Origin: Lachnospiraceae bacterium
GTDB taxonomy: Bacteria > Bacillota > Clostridia > Lachnospirales > Lachnospiraceae
Assembly: GCA_902363665.1 (NCBI GenBank)
Contig: CABJAW010000024.1
Location: forward strand, 1-42,384
Direction of reading: 5' to 3'
DNA length: 42,384 bases
The position numbers were made by a program, and so were the translations under genes. Shown piece by piece: positions 15,999 through 23,122 of the stretch. The notes below the pieces were generated by a model. The model worked only from the letters and a program-made list of their open reading frames with translations, had not been told where the DNA came from and did not search any database. Each line of letters begins with the position of its first letter. Position 1 is the first letter of the stretch.

Positions 15999-16919
15999 TC
16001 ATTTGCTTATGTCGGAGGGGAGGCCTATCACAGCCTCCTTCCTCTGTTTTCTGTATTGTATTGGTGTCATATTATAATGTTTCTTAAATACAGTAGAAAA
16101 ATATGCCTGATTTTCAAAACCACATTTTTCTGCCACTGTTCCGACTGGTATTGCAGAAAAACGAAGCAACGACTTCGCTTTATCTAAACGAAACTGCTGC
16201 AGATACTCCTGTACAGAAACATGAAGACAGGTATCAAAAATGCGGTATAACCATGTCCGATCAATTCCTACATAGTCAGCAATATCCTGAACCCTGAGAT
16301 TACAGTAACTGTACTGTTGATTAATGAAATCTATCGCATTCAGCAAATATTGTCTTGAATTATCCATCTGCGGCCTCAGATGTTGTTGAATGATACATGC
16401 AAACACCCGATACAAATATCCCAGCAATTCATACTCTCTCGAAATACCTGTCTTTTTCGGATATGCAATTCCATGGAGAGCAGCCTCTAATTCCATATCT
16501 TTTCCATGGTGCAGAACCACACATTCATTTGTGAATCCACATGTTTCCATAACATGAAACGCTTCATTCCCATTAAATCCGATCCAATAATACGTCCATG
16601 GCCGCTCTAAGTCTGCCTGATAATGAATCGGCTCGTTTGGCCTGATCAGAAACAAATCTCCCTGTGTTATGGAGTACGTTCCAGAGGGGCAATAATAGGT
16701 TCCCTTTCCGTCCAAAATATAATGTAGCAGATAATGATCATAAATTCTTTGATACGTATAATGTCCTGGCATACAATGATATTTGTGTCCGCTTTCATAT
16801 AGCGTCATTGCTGTATGCGTCGGCGGAAAAAATGCCGAAAAATCATTCATCTTCATCTCATTCAGCAAAGGCTTTCTGGTCGAAAGATCTTCATACAAAT
16901 ACCCGTTTTTCCGCTTCAT
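15999..16919 (-). CDS. AraC-family transcriptional regulator
   Basis: A 306-residue AraC protein. The N-terminal cupin-type sensor domain (about 40-180) includes YILDGKGTYYCPSGTYSITQGDLFLIRPNEP. The C-terminal double helix-turn-helix (about 205-300) includes VQDIADYVGIDRTWLYRIF and GTVAEKCGFENQAYFSTVFKKHYNMTPIQYR. It should bind a sugar-like ligand and control transcription. It is convergent with the ABC-hydrolase operon, ending 5 bp from its last gene, so that operon is the likely target. I chose ATG 16919 because GGGAGGGG lies just upstream; the extension to 16973 is cysteine-rich and unsupported. Confidence 0.92.
   Translation of the reverse strand: MKRKNGYLYEDLSTRKPLLNEMKMNDFSAFFPPTHTAMTLYESGHKYHCMPGHYTYQRIYDHYLLHYILDGKGTYYCPSGTYSITQGDLFLIRPNEPIHYQADLERPWTYYWIGFNGNEAFHVMETCGFTNECVVLHHGKDMELEAALHGIAYPKKTGISREYELLGYLYRVFACIIQQHLRPQMDNSRQYLLNAIDFINQQYSYCNLRVQDIADYVGIDRTWLYRIFDTCLHVSVQEYLQQFRLDKAKSLLRFSAIPVGTVAEKCGFENQAYFSTVFKKHYNMTPIQYRKQRKEAVIGLPSDISK
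16014..16050 (+). terminator. Terminator hairpin of the ABC-hydrolase operon
   Basis: GGAGGGGAGGC (16014-16024) pairs with GCCTCCTTCCTC (16033-16044), then CTGTTTTC. It overlaps the 3' end of the convergent AraC gene. The U-tract is short, so efficiency is uncertain. Confidence 0.5.
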
Positions 16920-17093
16920 GTATGCCCCTCCCATAAAACAACATAAATAAAAATTGCAGCAACAACCACACATAGAAATTTTTTATCTGTTTTACTAAAA
17001 TATTATCATTATATAGTTGTTTTTGCAAGTTTCTTCATTTATTTGGCCGTAATAACAGAACAACATTTTCAATAATTTCAGGAGGTACTGAAG

Positions 17094-17801
17094 ATGAACC
17101 TTTTTACATTTTTGCTGTTCTTTTTTGATCTTACTTCATTTGAAACCAGTGCAATCCTAAAAATGCTGCTCTCTGCCGTCTGCGGTGGTTCGATCGGACT
17201 GGGACGTGAAATACACCGGCACTCAGCGGGACTGAAAACATTTTCCATCGTCTGCCTTGGCTCCACGCTCATCATGATTACAAATGATTATATTTTTCGC
17301 TATATTGCCCAGGGCAGTGGTGACTTATCACGCATGGCTGCACAGGTTGTAAGCGGGATCGGTTTTCTCGGAGCCGGTTCCATCATGATCACCAACCACA
17401 ACCGGATAAAAGGGCTTACAACAGCTGCCTCGCTCTGGGTAACCGCCGCTATCGGCATTTCGATCGGCACTGGTTTTTATTTTGGCGCAATTTCCGGCAC
17501 CTGCATTGTACATATAATCTCCATTTTCTTTCAGATAATTGATAAGAAAATAATGAAGTATTCGCCTTATATGGTTTTGTGTATTGACGGACAAAACGAA
17601 GAATTTATGCTTGTTCTTATTGATTATTTCAATTCGCAGAAAATTCAAATTACAAATCTGGAACGAAAAGAACTGAATAAATGGTATATCAGGGACGTAT
17701 GTGCAACTGTTTCCGTAAAACTCCCCTGTAATATGTCTCACAATAAAATCTTGTCTGAGATCTGCCAGCTGGACGGGATTCGCTATGTAAAAGAATTATA
17801 A
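17094..17801 (+). CDS. MgtC/SapB-family membrane protein
   Basis: A 235-residue protein. The N-terminal 150 residues form the MgtC membrane domain with the family motifs CGGSIGLGREIHRHSAGLKTFSIVCLG, VVSGIGFLGAGSIM and IKGLTTAASLWVTAAIGIS. The C-terminal 80 residues are a soluble domain that may be ACT-like. MgtC proteins are linked to Mg2+ limitation, ATP synthase inhibition and K+ handling (known). The start has AGGAGGTACTGAAG upstream. It precedes a KdpDE-like two-component system on the same strand, with about 160 bp between, so a link to cation homeostasis is plausible. Confidence 0.92.
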   Translation: MNLFTFLLFFFDLTSFETSAILKMLLSAVCGGSIGLGREIHRHSAGLKTFSIVCLGSTLIMITNDYIFRYIAQGSGDLSRMAAQVVSGIGFLGAGSIMITNHNRIKGLTTAASLWVTAAIGISIGTGFYFGAISGTCIVHIISIFFQIIDKKIMKYSPYMVLCIDGQNEEFMLVLIDYFNSQKIQITNLERKELNKWYIRDVCATVSVKLPCNMSHNKILSEICQLDGIRYVKEL

Positions 17802-17870
17802 CTTTTTTATTCTTCACCACTTTTAGCGTCTTCTTAACATCCAGCCATACTCAAGCGGAAGAAATTATAG

Positions 17871-17963
17871 TATACTATCTCACAAGACATCCCATAAGAA
17901 TGGCCCCTCTTGTGGAAATATATCTTATGGCTCCATCCCATAAAGAAAGGAGATCTGCATCCC
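17871..17963 (+). promoter_or_regulatory. Candidate structured leader of the KdpDE-like operon
   Basis: After a TATACT -10 (17871-17876; no good -35 seen) two perfect stems are interleaved: CACAAGA (17881-17887) with TCTTGTG (17908-17914), and CCATAAGA (17892-17899) with TCTTATGG (17923-17930). This is a pseudoknot order. A third segment CCATAAAG (17938-17945), next to the ribosome site, could compete for TCTTATGG. This suggests RNA-level control of the kinase gene. It matches no riboswitch that I recognise. Confidence 0.45.
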
Positions 17964-19175
17964 TTGACCACCCCGAAATTTCTTTCTGATAAATTCAGGC
18001 ATCTGCGCACAGATACCCCATTACACGACATTCTCGTCTCGATCGCACTCCTTGCCTTCGGAACGGTTCTTTGCGTTCTCACACGAAAAGCAACGCAGAA
18101 TCTCCTGAATACTTCTTTTATTTATCTTATGATCGTCGTTGCAATTGCACGCTTTACGACCGGCTATCTTTACGGAATCCTAGCTTCCGTTATCAGCATT
18201 ATGTCCATCAACTGCTTTTTTACCTACCCCTATATGCGAATCAATTTTACGCTGGACGGTTATCCGATCGCCTTCTTTTCCATGCTTGTAATCTCATCCA
18301 TCACAAGTGCCACCACAACCAACCTGAAAGCACAGACACGGATCCGTATCAAACAGGAAAAACAGCTTGCAATAGCAGAAAAAGAAAAAATGCGCGCCAA
18401 TCTGCTGCGGGCCATCTCGCATGACCTGCGTACACCGCTCACCGGCATCATCGGTGCTGCCAATCTTTACCTTGAAAACGACAGCCAGCTCGATGATCAG
18501 GCAAAAAAAAATCTGATCTGCAACATCCAGGAGGATGCCGACTGGCTTTTGAATATGGTAGAAAATCTGCTCTCTGTCACACGAATCAATACCTCAAGCG
18601 CAAAAGTCACCAAGTCACTTGAGCCTGTCGAGGAAGTGCTTTCCGAGGCTGTACAGCGGCTCAAGAAAAGACTGCCGGATGCACAGATCAACGTGAGGAT
18701 TCCGGATGAGTTTCTGATGATCCCGATGGATGCGGTTCTGATCGAGCAGGTCATCATCAACCTGCTTGAAAACGCAGTGGTGCATGCGAAAAGCACGCAG
18801 CCGATCGACTGCTATATCACGTACGATGACACCTCGGTATCCTTTCACATCCGTGATTACGGGACCGGAATTCCGGAAGAAAAGCTGCCGGTCATCTTCG
18901 ATGGCACCGGCACGGCACCGACTGACAATTCCGACAGCAGCCGTGGCATGGGCATTGGCCTTTCTATCTGTCAAACGATCATCACGGCGCATGACGGAAC
19001 GATCACCGCGCGCAACATTCCATCCCCGGAGAGCGAAGCCGGTCAGCGCCGCCTGACACCATTCCACCGCTGCAGCACTGCAGCAGAAAAGACCGCTGAC
19101 CCACAAGGTGCAGAATTCTGCTTTACACTGCCGCGTGAAGAACAGGATATCATACAAACGGAGGAAAATAAATGA
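17964..19175 (+). CDS. KdpD-like sensor histidine kinase (DUF4118 type)
   Basis: About 403 residues. Four hydrophobic segments in residues 25-120 (including TSFIYLMIVVAIARFTTGYLYGILAS) form the DUF4118 sensor of KdpD. The kinase core follows: phosphoacceptor ISHDLRTPLTG, N box LLENAVVHA, and G boxes DYGTGIP and GMGIGLS. The large cytoplasmic N-terminal KdpD/Usp region of full KdpD is missing, and no kdpFABC pump genes are nearby. The start is uncertain: I prefer TTG 17964 (AAGGAG 11 bases before) over an in-frame TTG at 17910, which would place coding sequence inside the paired leader. It overlaps the response-regulator gene by four bases (ATGA). The catalytic domain has an unusual insertion-like tail before the C-terminal FCFTLP. 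Confidence 0.88.
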   Translation: MTTPKFLSDKFRHLRTDTPLHDILVSIALLAFGTVLCVLTRKATQNLLNTSFIYLMIVVAIARFTTGYLYGILASVISIMSINCFFTYPYMRINFTLDGYPIAFFSMLVISSITSATTTNLKAQTRIRIKQEKQLAIAEKEKMRANLLRAISHDLRTPLTGIIGAANLYLENDSQLDDQAKKNLICNIQEDADWLLNMVENLLSVTRINTSSAKVTKSLEPVEEVLSEAVQRLKKRLPDAQINVRIPDEFLMIPMDAVLIEQVIINLLENAVVHAKSTQPIDCYITYDDTSVSFHIRDYGTGIPEEKLPVIFDGTGTAPTDNSDSSRGMGIGLSICQTIITAHDGTITARNIPSPESEAGQRRLTPFHRCSTAAEKTADPQGAEFCFTLPREEQDIIQTEENK

Positions 19176-19873
19176 ACACAAAAACTTCTGTTTTGATTAT
19201 TGAAGATGAAAAAAATATCTGTGATTTTATCGCCACTGCCCTGCTCAATCAGGACTATCGTGTTTTTAAGAGCTATTCCGGCACCGATGGCATTTCACAG
19301 ATCACCTCTCGCTGTCCGGATATTCTTCTCCTGGATCTGGGACTTCCGGATATGGACGGCATGGATATTATACGCGAAGTGCGCCAGTGGTCTTCCATGC
19401 CCATTATCGTCATTTCTGCCCGCACACAGGAAGAGGAAAAGGTGCTTGCGCTTGATGCAGGCGCAGATGACTATATCACCAAGCCATTCGGCACCTCCGA
19501 GCTTCTCGCCCGCATCCGTACCGCCGTCCGCCATCTTTCCGGTGCAAACGGTCAGGGAAATCAGACTCATACATTTGAAGCACACGGTCTTGTCATTGAT
19601 TTCGACCGACGTCGTATTTTTGTTCACGATCAGGAGGTTCACCTGACTCAGGTTGAATACAAGATCGTTTCAATGCTCGCAAAAAATTCCGGCAAAGTCA
19701 TCACCTATGACACGCTGATTTCCCACGTATGGGGACCTTATGCGGATGACAACAACCGCATTCTGCGCGTCAACATGGCAAATATCCGCCGGAAGCTTGA
19801 ACAGAATCCTGCTCAGCCGGAATACATTTTTACGGAGATCGGAATCGGGTATCGGATGATTGATGCGGACTGA
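19172..19873 (+). CDS. KdpE-like OmpR-family response regulator
   Basis: A 233-residue regulator. The receiver domain has the acidic pair EDE (residues 11-13), phospho-acceptor Asp in LLLDLGLPDMDGMD (about residue 54), the ISAR threonine/serine region and the KPF lysine. The C-terminal winged helix includes LTQVEYKIVSMLAKNSGKVITYDTL and RVNMANIRRKLEQNP...YIFTEIGIGYRM, the last being very KdpE-like. Its start overlaps the kinase stop and has CGGAGG upstream, so the two are coupled. Targets cannot be read here; the neighbouring mgtC gene and K+ transport genes elsewhere are candidates. A terminator follows. Confidence 0.93.
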   Translation: MNTKTSVLIIEDEKNICDFIATALLNQDYRVFKSYSGTDGISQITSRCPDILLLDLGLPDMDGMDIIREVRQWSSMPIIVISARTQEEEKVLALDAGADDYITKPFGTSELLARIRTAVRHLSGANGQGNQTHTFEAHGLVIDFDRRRIFVHDQEVHLTQVEYKIVSMLAKNSGKVITYDTLISHVWGPYADDNNRILRVNMANIRRKLEQNPAQPEYIFTEIGIGYRMIDAD

Positions 19874-19890
19874 CGGATTGCGTTCGCAGT

Positions 19891-19926
19891 GAATCTGTCT
19901 AAATATAAGAATCTGTCTAAATATAA
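19891..19926 (+). repeat. 18-bp perfect tandem duplication
   Basis: GAATCTGTCTAAATATAA occurs twice back to back (19891-19908 and 19909-19926) between the response-regulator stop and its terminator. Confidence 0.9.
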
Positions 19927-19934
19927 TTATAATA

Positions 19935-19975
19935 GGCGGTTCCCGCAGGAGCCGCCCTTGTTATATTCTTTTTCC
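19935..19975 (+). terminator. Terminator of the KdpDE-like operon
   Basis: GGCGGTTCC, loop CGCA, GGAGCCGCC, then CTTGTTATATTCTTTTT. One G-T pair; good stem and a slightly delayed U-tract. Confidence 0.75.
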
Positions 19976-19997
19976 GTTTTCATCGCACAGTCATTTC

Positions 19998-21146
19998 TTA
20001 TTTCCGGATCTCCAGCAGCTTGCTCTTGAGCTCCTCCTCCATCCGATTCAGCTCTGCCTCAGCCGCGCGGCGCTTCTGCCGTCCATCCTCCTGAATCTTC
20101 ATCACCTCGTCAAACGTAGAAATCAGAGCCTGATTCGTATTCTTTAAGGTCTCAAGATCAACAATACCACGCTCGGCAGCCTTTGCGCTCTCAACTGTAG
20201 CTGTCTTAAGCGCTGCCGCATTCTTGCGCAGCAGCTCGTTTGTCATATCCGTCACTTCGCGCTGCGCTTTTGCTGCCTGATTTGCATGCTCCACACCAAG
20301 TGCGATCACCATCTGACTCTTCCACAGTGGGATCGTATTGACGATCGTGGACTGGATTTTCTCGATCATCACTGTATCGCTCGACTGGACGAGACGGATC
20401 TGCGGTGCCGTCTGGATCGCGATCATCCTCGTCAGTTCCAGATCATGAATCTTCTTTTCAAAACGGTCACACTTATCCTCAAGATCCTTCGCTGCCTGCG
20501 CATCCTCCGGCAGATTGCTTGCCTGTGCCTTCGCTACTGCGTCTGCAAGTTCATTTGCCCGCACCTGTGCCAGTTTTTTCTTTCCGGCCAGAATGTACAT
20601 GGAAAGCTCTTTGAAATATGACAGGTTCAGTCCATACATCTTGTCCAACACTGCAACATCCTTCATCAGCTGCACCTGGTGGCCTTCAAGCACTTCGCAG
20701 ATTTTCTCTACATTGACCTCTGCTTTTTCGTACCGCGCACGCATCGTCGTCAGCTTATTGCCTGACTTTTTGAAAAATCCCAGAAAACCTTTTTCCTCCT
20801 CTTCCACGTCAAAGCTTTTCAGCTCCGTGACAAGCCCGGAGATCATAGTTCCAACCTCGCCGAGGTCTTTCGTCTTTACGTTTTTTAAAGCAGTCTCGGA
20901 AAAATCCGCCATCTTTTTCTGTGTACCGACTCCGTACTGCAGAATGCCATTCGTATCATTCAGATTAATCTGTTTGCTGAAATCATCCACCATCTTCCGC
21001 TCTTCCTCGGTAAGGATGCTGTCATCCAGCTGTGGTTCCTCCGGCTTTTCCGGCTCTGCCGGAACTTCCTTTTCTTCTGTAACCGGCGCACCAAATGTCA
21101 GCACCGGCGTCGGTGCCTCGTCAAATTCCTTGAATTCGTCGCTCAT
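19998..21146 (-). CDS. telA: TelA-family toxic anion resistance protein
   Basis: A 382-residue, mostly helical cytoplasmic protein. After an acidic, proline-rich N-terminus come LTEEERKMVDDFSKQINL, a long coiled-coil middle with KGFLGFFKK (about 130-140) and the conserved TAPQIRLVQSSDTVMIEKIQSTIVNTIPLWKSQMVIALG. These fit TelA/YaaN. Members are linked to tellurite and other envelope stress (known, mechanism unclear). I start at 21146 since CAGGAGG precedes it; the upstream extension covers a repeat-derived sequence. It is downstream of xpaC on the same strand, 147 bp apart, matching the xpaC-yaaN pair of Bacillus. A REP-like palindrome separates the two. Confidence 0.92.
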   Translation of the reverse strand: MSDEFKEFDEAPTPVLTFGAPVTEEKEVPAEPEKPEEPQLDDSILTEEERKMVDDFSKQINLNDTNGILQYGVGTQKKMADFSETALKNVKTKDLGEVGTMISGLVTELKSFDVEEEEKGFLGFFKKSGNKLTTMRARYEKAEVNVEKICEVLEGHQVQLMKDVAVLDKMYGLNLSYFKELSMYILAGKKKLAQVRANELADAVAKAQASNLPEDAQAAKDLEDKCDRFEKKIHDLELTRMIAIQTAPQIRLVQSSDTVMIEKIQSTIVNTIPLWKSQMVIALGVEHANQAAKAQREVTDMTNELLRKNAAALKTATVESAKAAERGIVDLETLKNTNQALISTFDEVMKIQEDGRQKRRAAEAELNRMEEELKSKLLEIRK

Positions 21147-21195
21147 CTCCTGATCCTCCTGATGTTTTCTGTTTTGTTTCCTGTGCCCTGCGGTA

Positions 21196-21221
21196 AAGCA
21201 GACATTCGCAATCCGCTTCGC
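21196..21221 (+). repeat. REP-like short palindromic repeat, copy B
   Basis: AAGCAGACATTCG + CAATCCGCTTCGC, identical over 26 bases (reverse orientation) to copy C at 32123. It lies between xpaC and telA. Confidence 0.75.
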
Positions 21222-21232
21222 TACTTGCTCAT

Positions 21233-21305
21233 GAACGCAGATAAGCATCCCGTCTACCACTTAGCGCTCCGCGCACCTGAAGTTGGTGAATGCTTATCTG
21301 CGTTC
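21233..21305. repeat. 16-bp perfect inverted repeat reaching into the xpaC 3' end
   Basis: GAACGCAGATAAGCAT (21233-21248) and ATGCTTATCTGCGTTC (21290-21305) form a 16-bp stem around a 41-base loop. The right arm includes the xpaC stop codon and last codons. On the mRNA it would form a large hairpin between xpaC and telA that could lower telA expression or stabilise the xpaC message. Confidence 0.85.
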
Positions 21306-22835
21306 AAACCGATTCCCGGTCAGTCCCTCCTGCGCCAGCATCGTGTTCAGCACACTGATGTCCGAGGATATGTCCCATGCCTGCTCCTCAAACAGGTCAT
21401 CGAGCAGTTTTTCAAACGCTGAGTTTAACGTATCCAGCGTCTCCTCGATCTCTTTTTTCATAGTGTCGATATTCTGCCCGCCTACCGGCTGCTCATTTAA
21501 GTTGCAGTAAGCATCCAGCAGCTTCTTCGTGGTCGGCAGATAATAACTCATCATCTTTTTGAGATCATCCACCACCTCCGGATTCCGCTCCGCCTCCGTA
21601 AAGATTCTGGTCACTACCAGCTCCAACCGAGCCAGCTTTTCCGACATCGCTTCGTCCAAAATGCGGTCATTGCACTCATGAATATGGCGAATGTAGCTTC
21701 GTCCCTGCGCGATCAGTTCTGCGCATTTCGGGTCCAGATCTGCCCGAATATCACTGTCCGCAAAATGCTCAGAAGCTGCTCCGTTCTGATTCGTTCCGTT
21801 TCGTTTTGCAGCTGCGTTTTCACTCCCGCCCCTGCTTTCGGAATCAAATGCAGTCTCAAAATGCTGTCCATCACCATCCTGTCTTCCAGGATCTTTGCTC
21901 TGCTGTGCCGCTTTCTTTCTCGCTTCATACGACTGCTGCGCGTCCTGATACTGCTGATACGTCTGCTTGTCCGTAATCAGGCATGTCTCCCTCTGATCAA
22001 GATATCCCTGTGGGAAAAACCCCTGCCGGATCATTTTTTTCAGATCTTTCCGCACAAATTTGCTGCTCTCACCGACGGAATCTGCCAATTCCTCTACCAT
22101 GCAGTACGTCCTGTTTCCGAGTACGCTCACATATTTTCGGAAGCGCTGCGCAAGCTCCAGCCGTTTTTTCCCTCCGATGCCAACCCCAAGCGAACCGGCA
22201 AACAGTACACTCAAAATACTGACCGGCACTGCCAGAGAGACTCCCGTCGCCGCTCCGACCACGCCAAGGATCGCAAGCGACAGACCGAACATGCCGCTGC
22301 AGCTGTAGCCAACCCATTTCATTACCGTCCCGCTGATCCTTCCCGGCGCTTTTACCGGCACAAGGGCTTTGCTCTCTTTCTGAGCATGCTCCGCATCGTT
22401 CGTACGATGTGTCTTCTCCATGTTGGATCGAATACGGTCGGCGGCCTCCTGCCTTGCCTGCGTCGTCCAGGTCTGGTAAGGACGGCGGTTTCGATACTGA
22501 TCTCCCGACTCACTCTGTGTCCGACCGCCGCGGTTTGATCCAGCGGCGCCCGTCTGACCGTCTGCCTGATCCTGAACAGTTTGCCCGCCGCCATACCTCG
22601 CGTCCTTCATCTCATGCCGTGCCCCGGAACTGTCTTTTTCTGCTCCGGCCGCACCGCCCGGCTGCTGAATTCCGTTTCCAAGCGAATCCTTCAGCGCCTT
22701 CTCCAGCCCGCTCATCGTATCGTTCACCACATTCGAGATCGTGCTGCTCAGCTGTGAAAAATCTTCCTTATCAATTGCATCCTGTACGAGATTTCGGATC
22801 TGATCTCCGGCCTCGTACCAGTCTTTCTTCGTCAT
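21294..22835 (-). CDS. xpaC: XpaC-like 5-bromo-4-chloroindolyl phosphate hydrolysis family protein
   Basis: A 513-residue protein. The N-terminal 190 residues are polar and low-complexity (Gln, Gly, Asp, Arg). Two close membrane segments follow at about 198-240 (GYSCSGMFGLSLAILGVVGAA and SLAVPVSILSVLFAGSLGVGI). The C-terminal domain is helical (YCMVEELADSVGES, YIRHIHECNDRI, VTRIFTEAERNPEVVDDLKKMMSYYLPTT), and the YYLPTTxKLLDxY segment is typical of XpaC. I place the start at 22835 (MTKKDWYEAGDQIRN) because GGGAG lies 5 bases upstream; an extension to 22958 lacks support. XpaC and TelA act together in envelope stress; the historic phosphatase name is not well founded. Confidence 0.88.
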   Translation of the reverse strand: MTKKDWYEAGDQIRNLVQDAIDKEDFSQLSSTISNVVNDTMSGLEKALKDSLGNGIQQPGGAAGAEKDSSGARHEMKDARYGGGQTVQDQADGQTGAAGSNRGGRTQSESGDQYRNRRPYQTWTTQARQEAADRIRSNMEKTHRTNDAEHAQKESKALVPVKAPGRISGTVMKWVGYSCSGMFGLSLAILGVVGAATGVSLAVPVSILSVLFAGSLGVGIGGKKRLELAQRFRKYVSVLGNRTYCMVEELADSVGESSKFVRKDLKKMIRQGFFPQGYLDQRETCLITDKQTYQQYQDAQQSYEARKKAAQQSKDPGRQDGDGQHFETAFDSESRGGSENAAAKRNGTNQNGAASEHFADSDIRADLDPKCAELIAQGRSYIRHIHECNDRILDEAMSEKLARLELVVTRIFTEAERNPEVVDDLKKMMSYYLPTTKKLLDAYCNLNEQPVGGQNIDTMKKEIEETLDTLNSAFEKLLDDLFEEQAWDISSDISVLNTMLAQEGLTGNRFERR

Positions 22836-23017
22836 AAAAATCTCCCAAATCACTGCGTCGCGCAGATCTTCCAGAGCCATCCATCTGTAACGCCCTGTAC
22901 CAAGCTGCCAACTTTTGCTTTCATGTTGCTTCGAGTATAACACTATCCCTTCCGCCATACAAGGGAAATCACATTCTTCTCCTTTGTATCAGGCCGCTGC
23001 TTTACTGATTCCATCCG

Positions 23018-23064
23018 CAAAAAAGGAAACGGCACCCAGGTTTTTCTACCTGCGTGCCGTTTCC
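23018..23064 (-). terminator. Terminator of the NlpC/P60 gene
   Basis: GGAAACGGCAC (23025-23035) pairs with GTGCCGTTTCC (23054-23064), with an inner CAGGT/ACCTG stem. The minus transcript then reads CCTTTTTTGC. Confidence 0.88.
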
Positions 23065-23122
23065 TTTTGGGTTTTGGTTTGTTTGGGTTGTTTGGGTTTT
23101 GGTTTTTTGGTTGGTTTGTATA
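23064..23122 (+). repeat. G/T-rich low-complexity tract
   Basis: Between the NlpC/P60 stop and its terminator the plus strand consists almost only of G and T, with many GGG, GG and TTT runs (GGGTTTTGG twice). The transcribed RNA is therefore C/A-rich and unstructured, like a Rho-loading site; the plus DNA strand could form a G-quadruplex. Confidence 0.8.

Noticed and set aside
17881..17963. Known c-di-AMP (ydaO) or M-box riboswitch
   Set aside because: Too short and without the conserved sequences of these classes; kept only as an unclassified structured leader.
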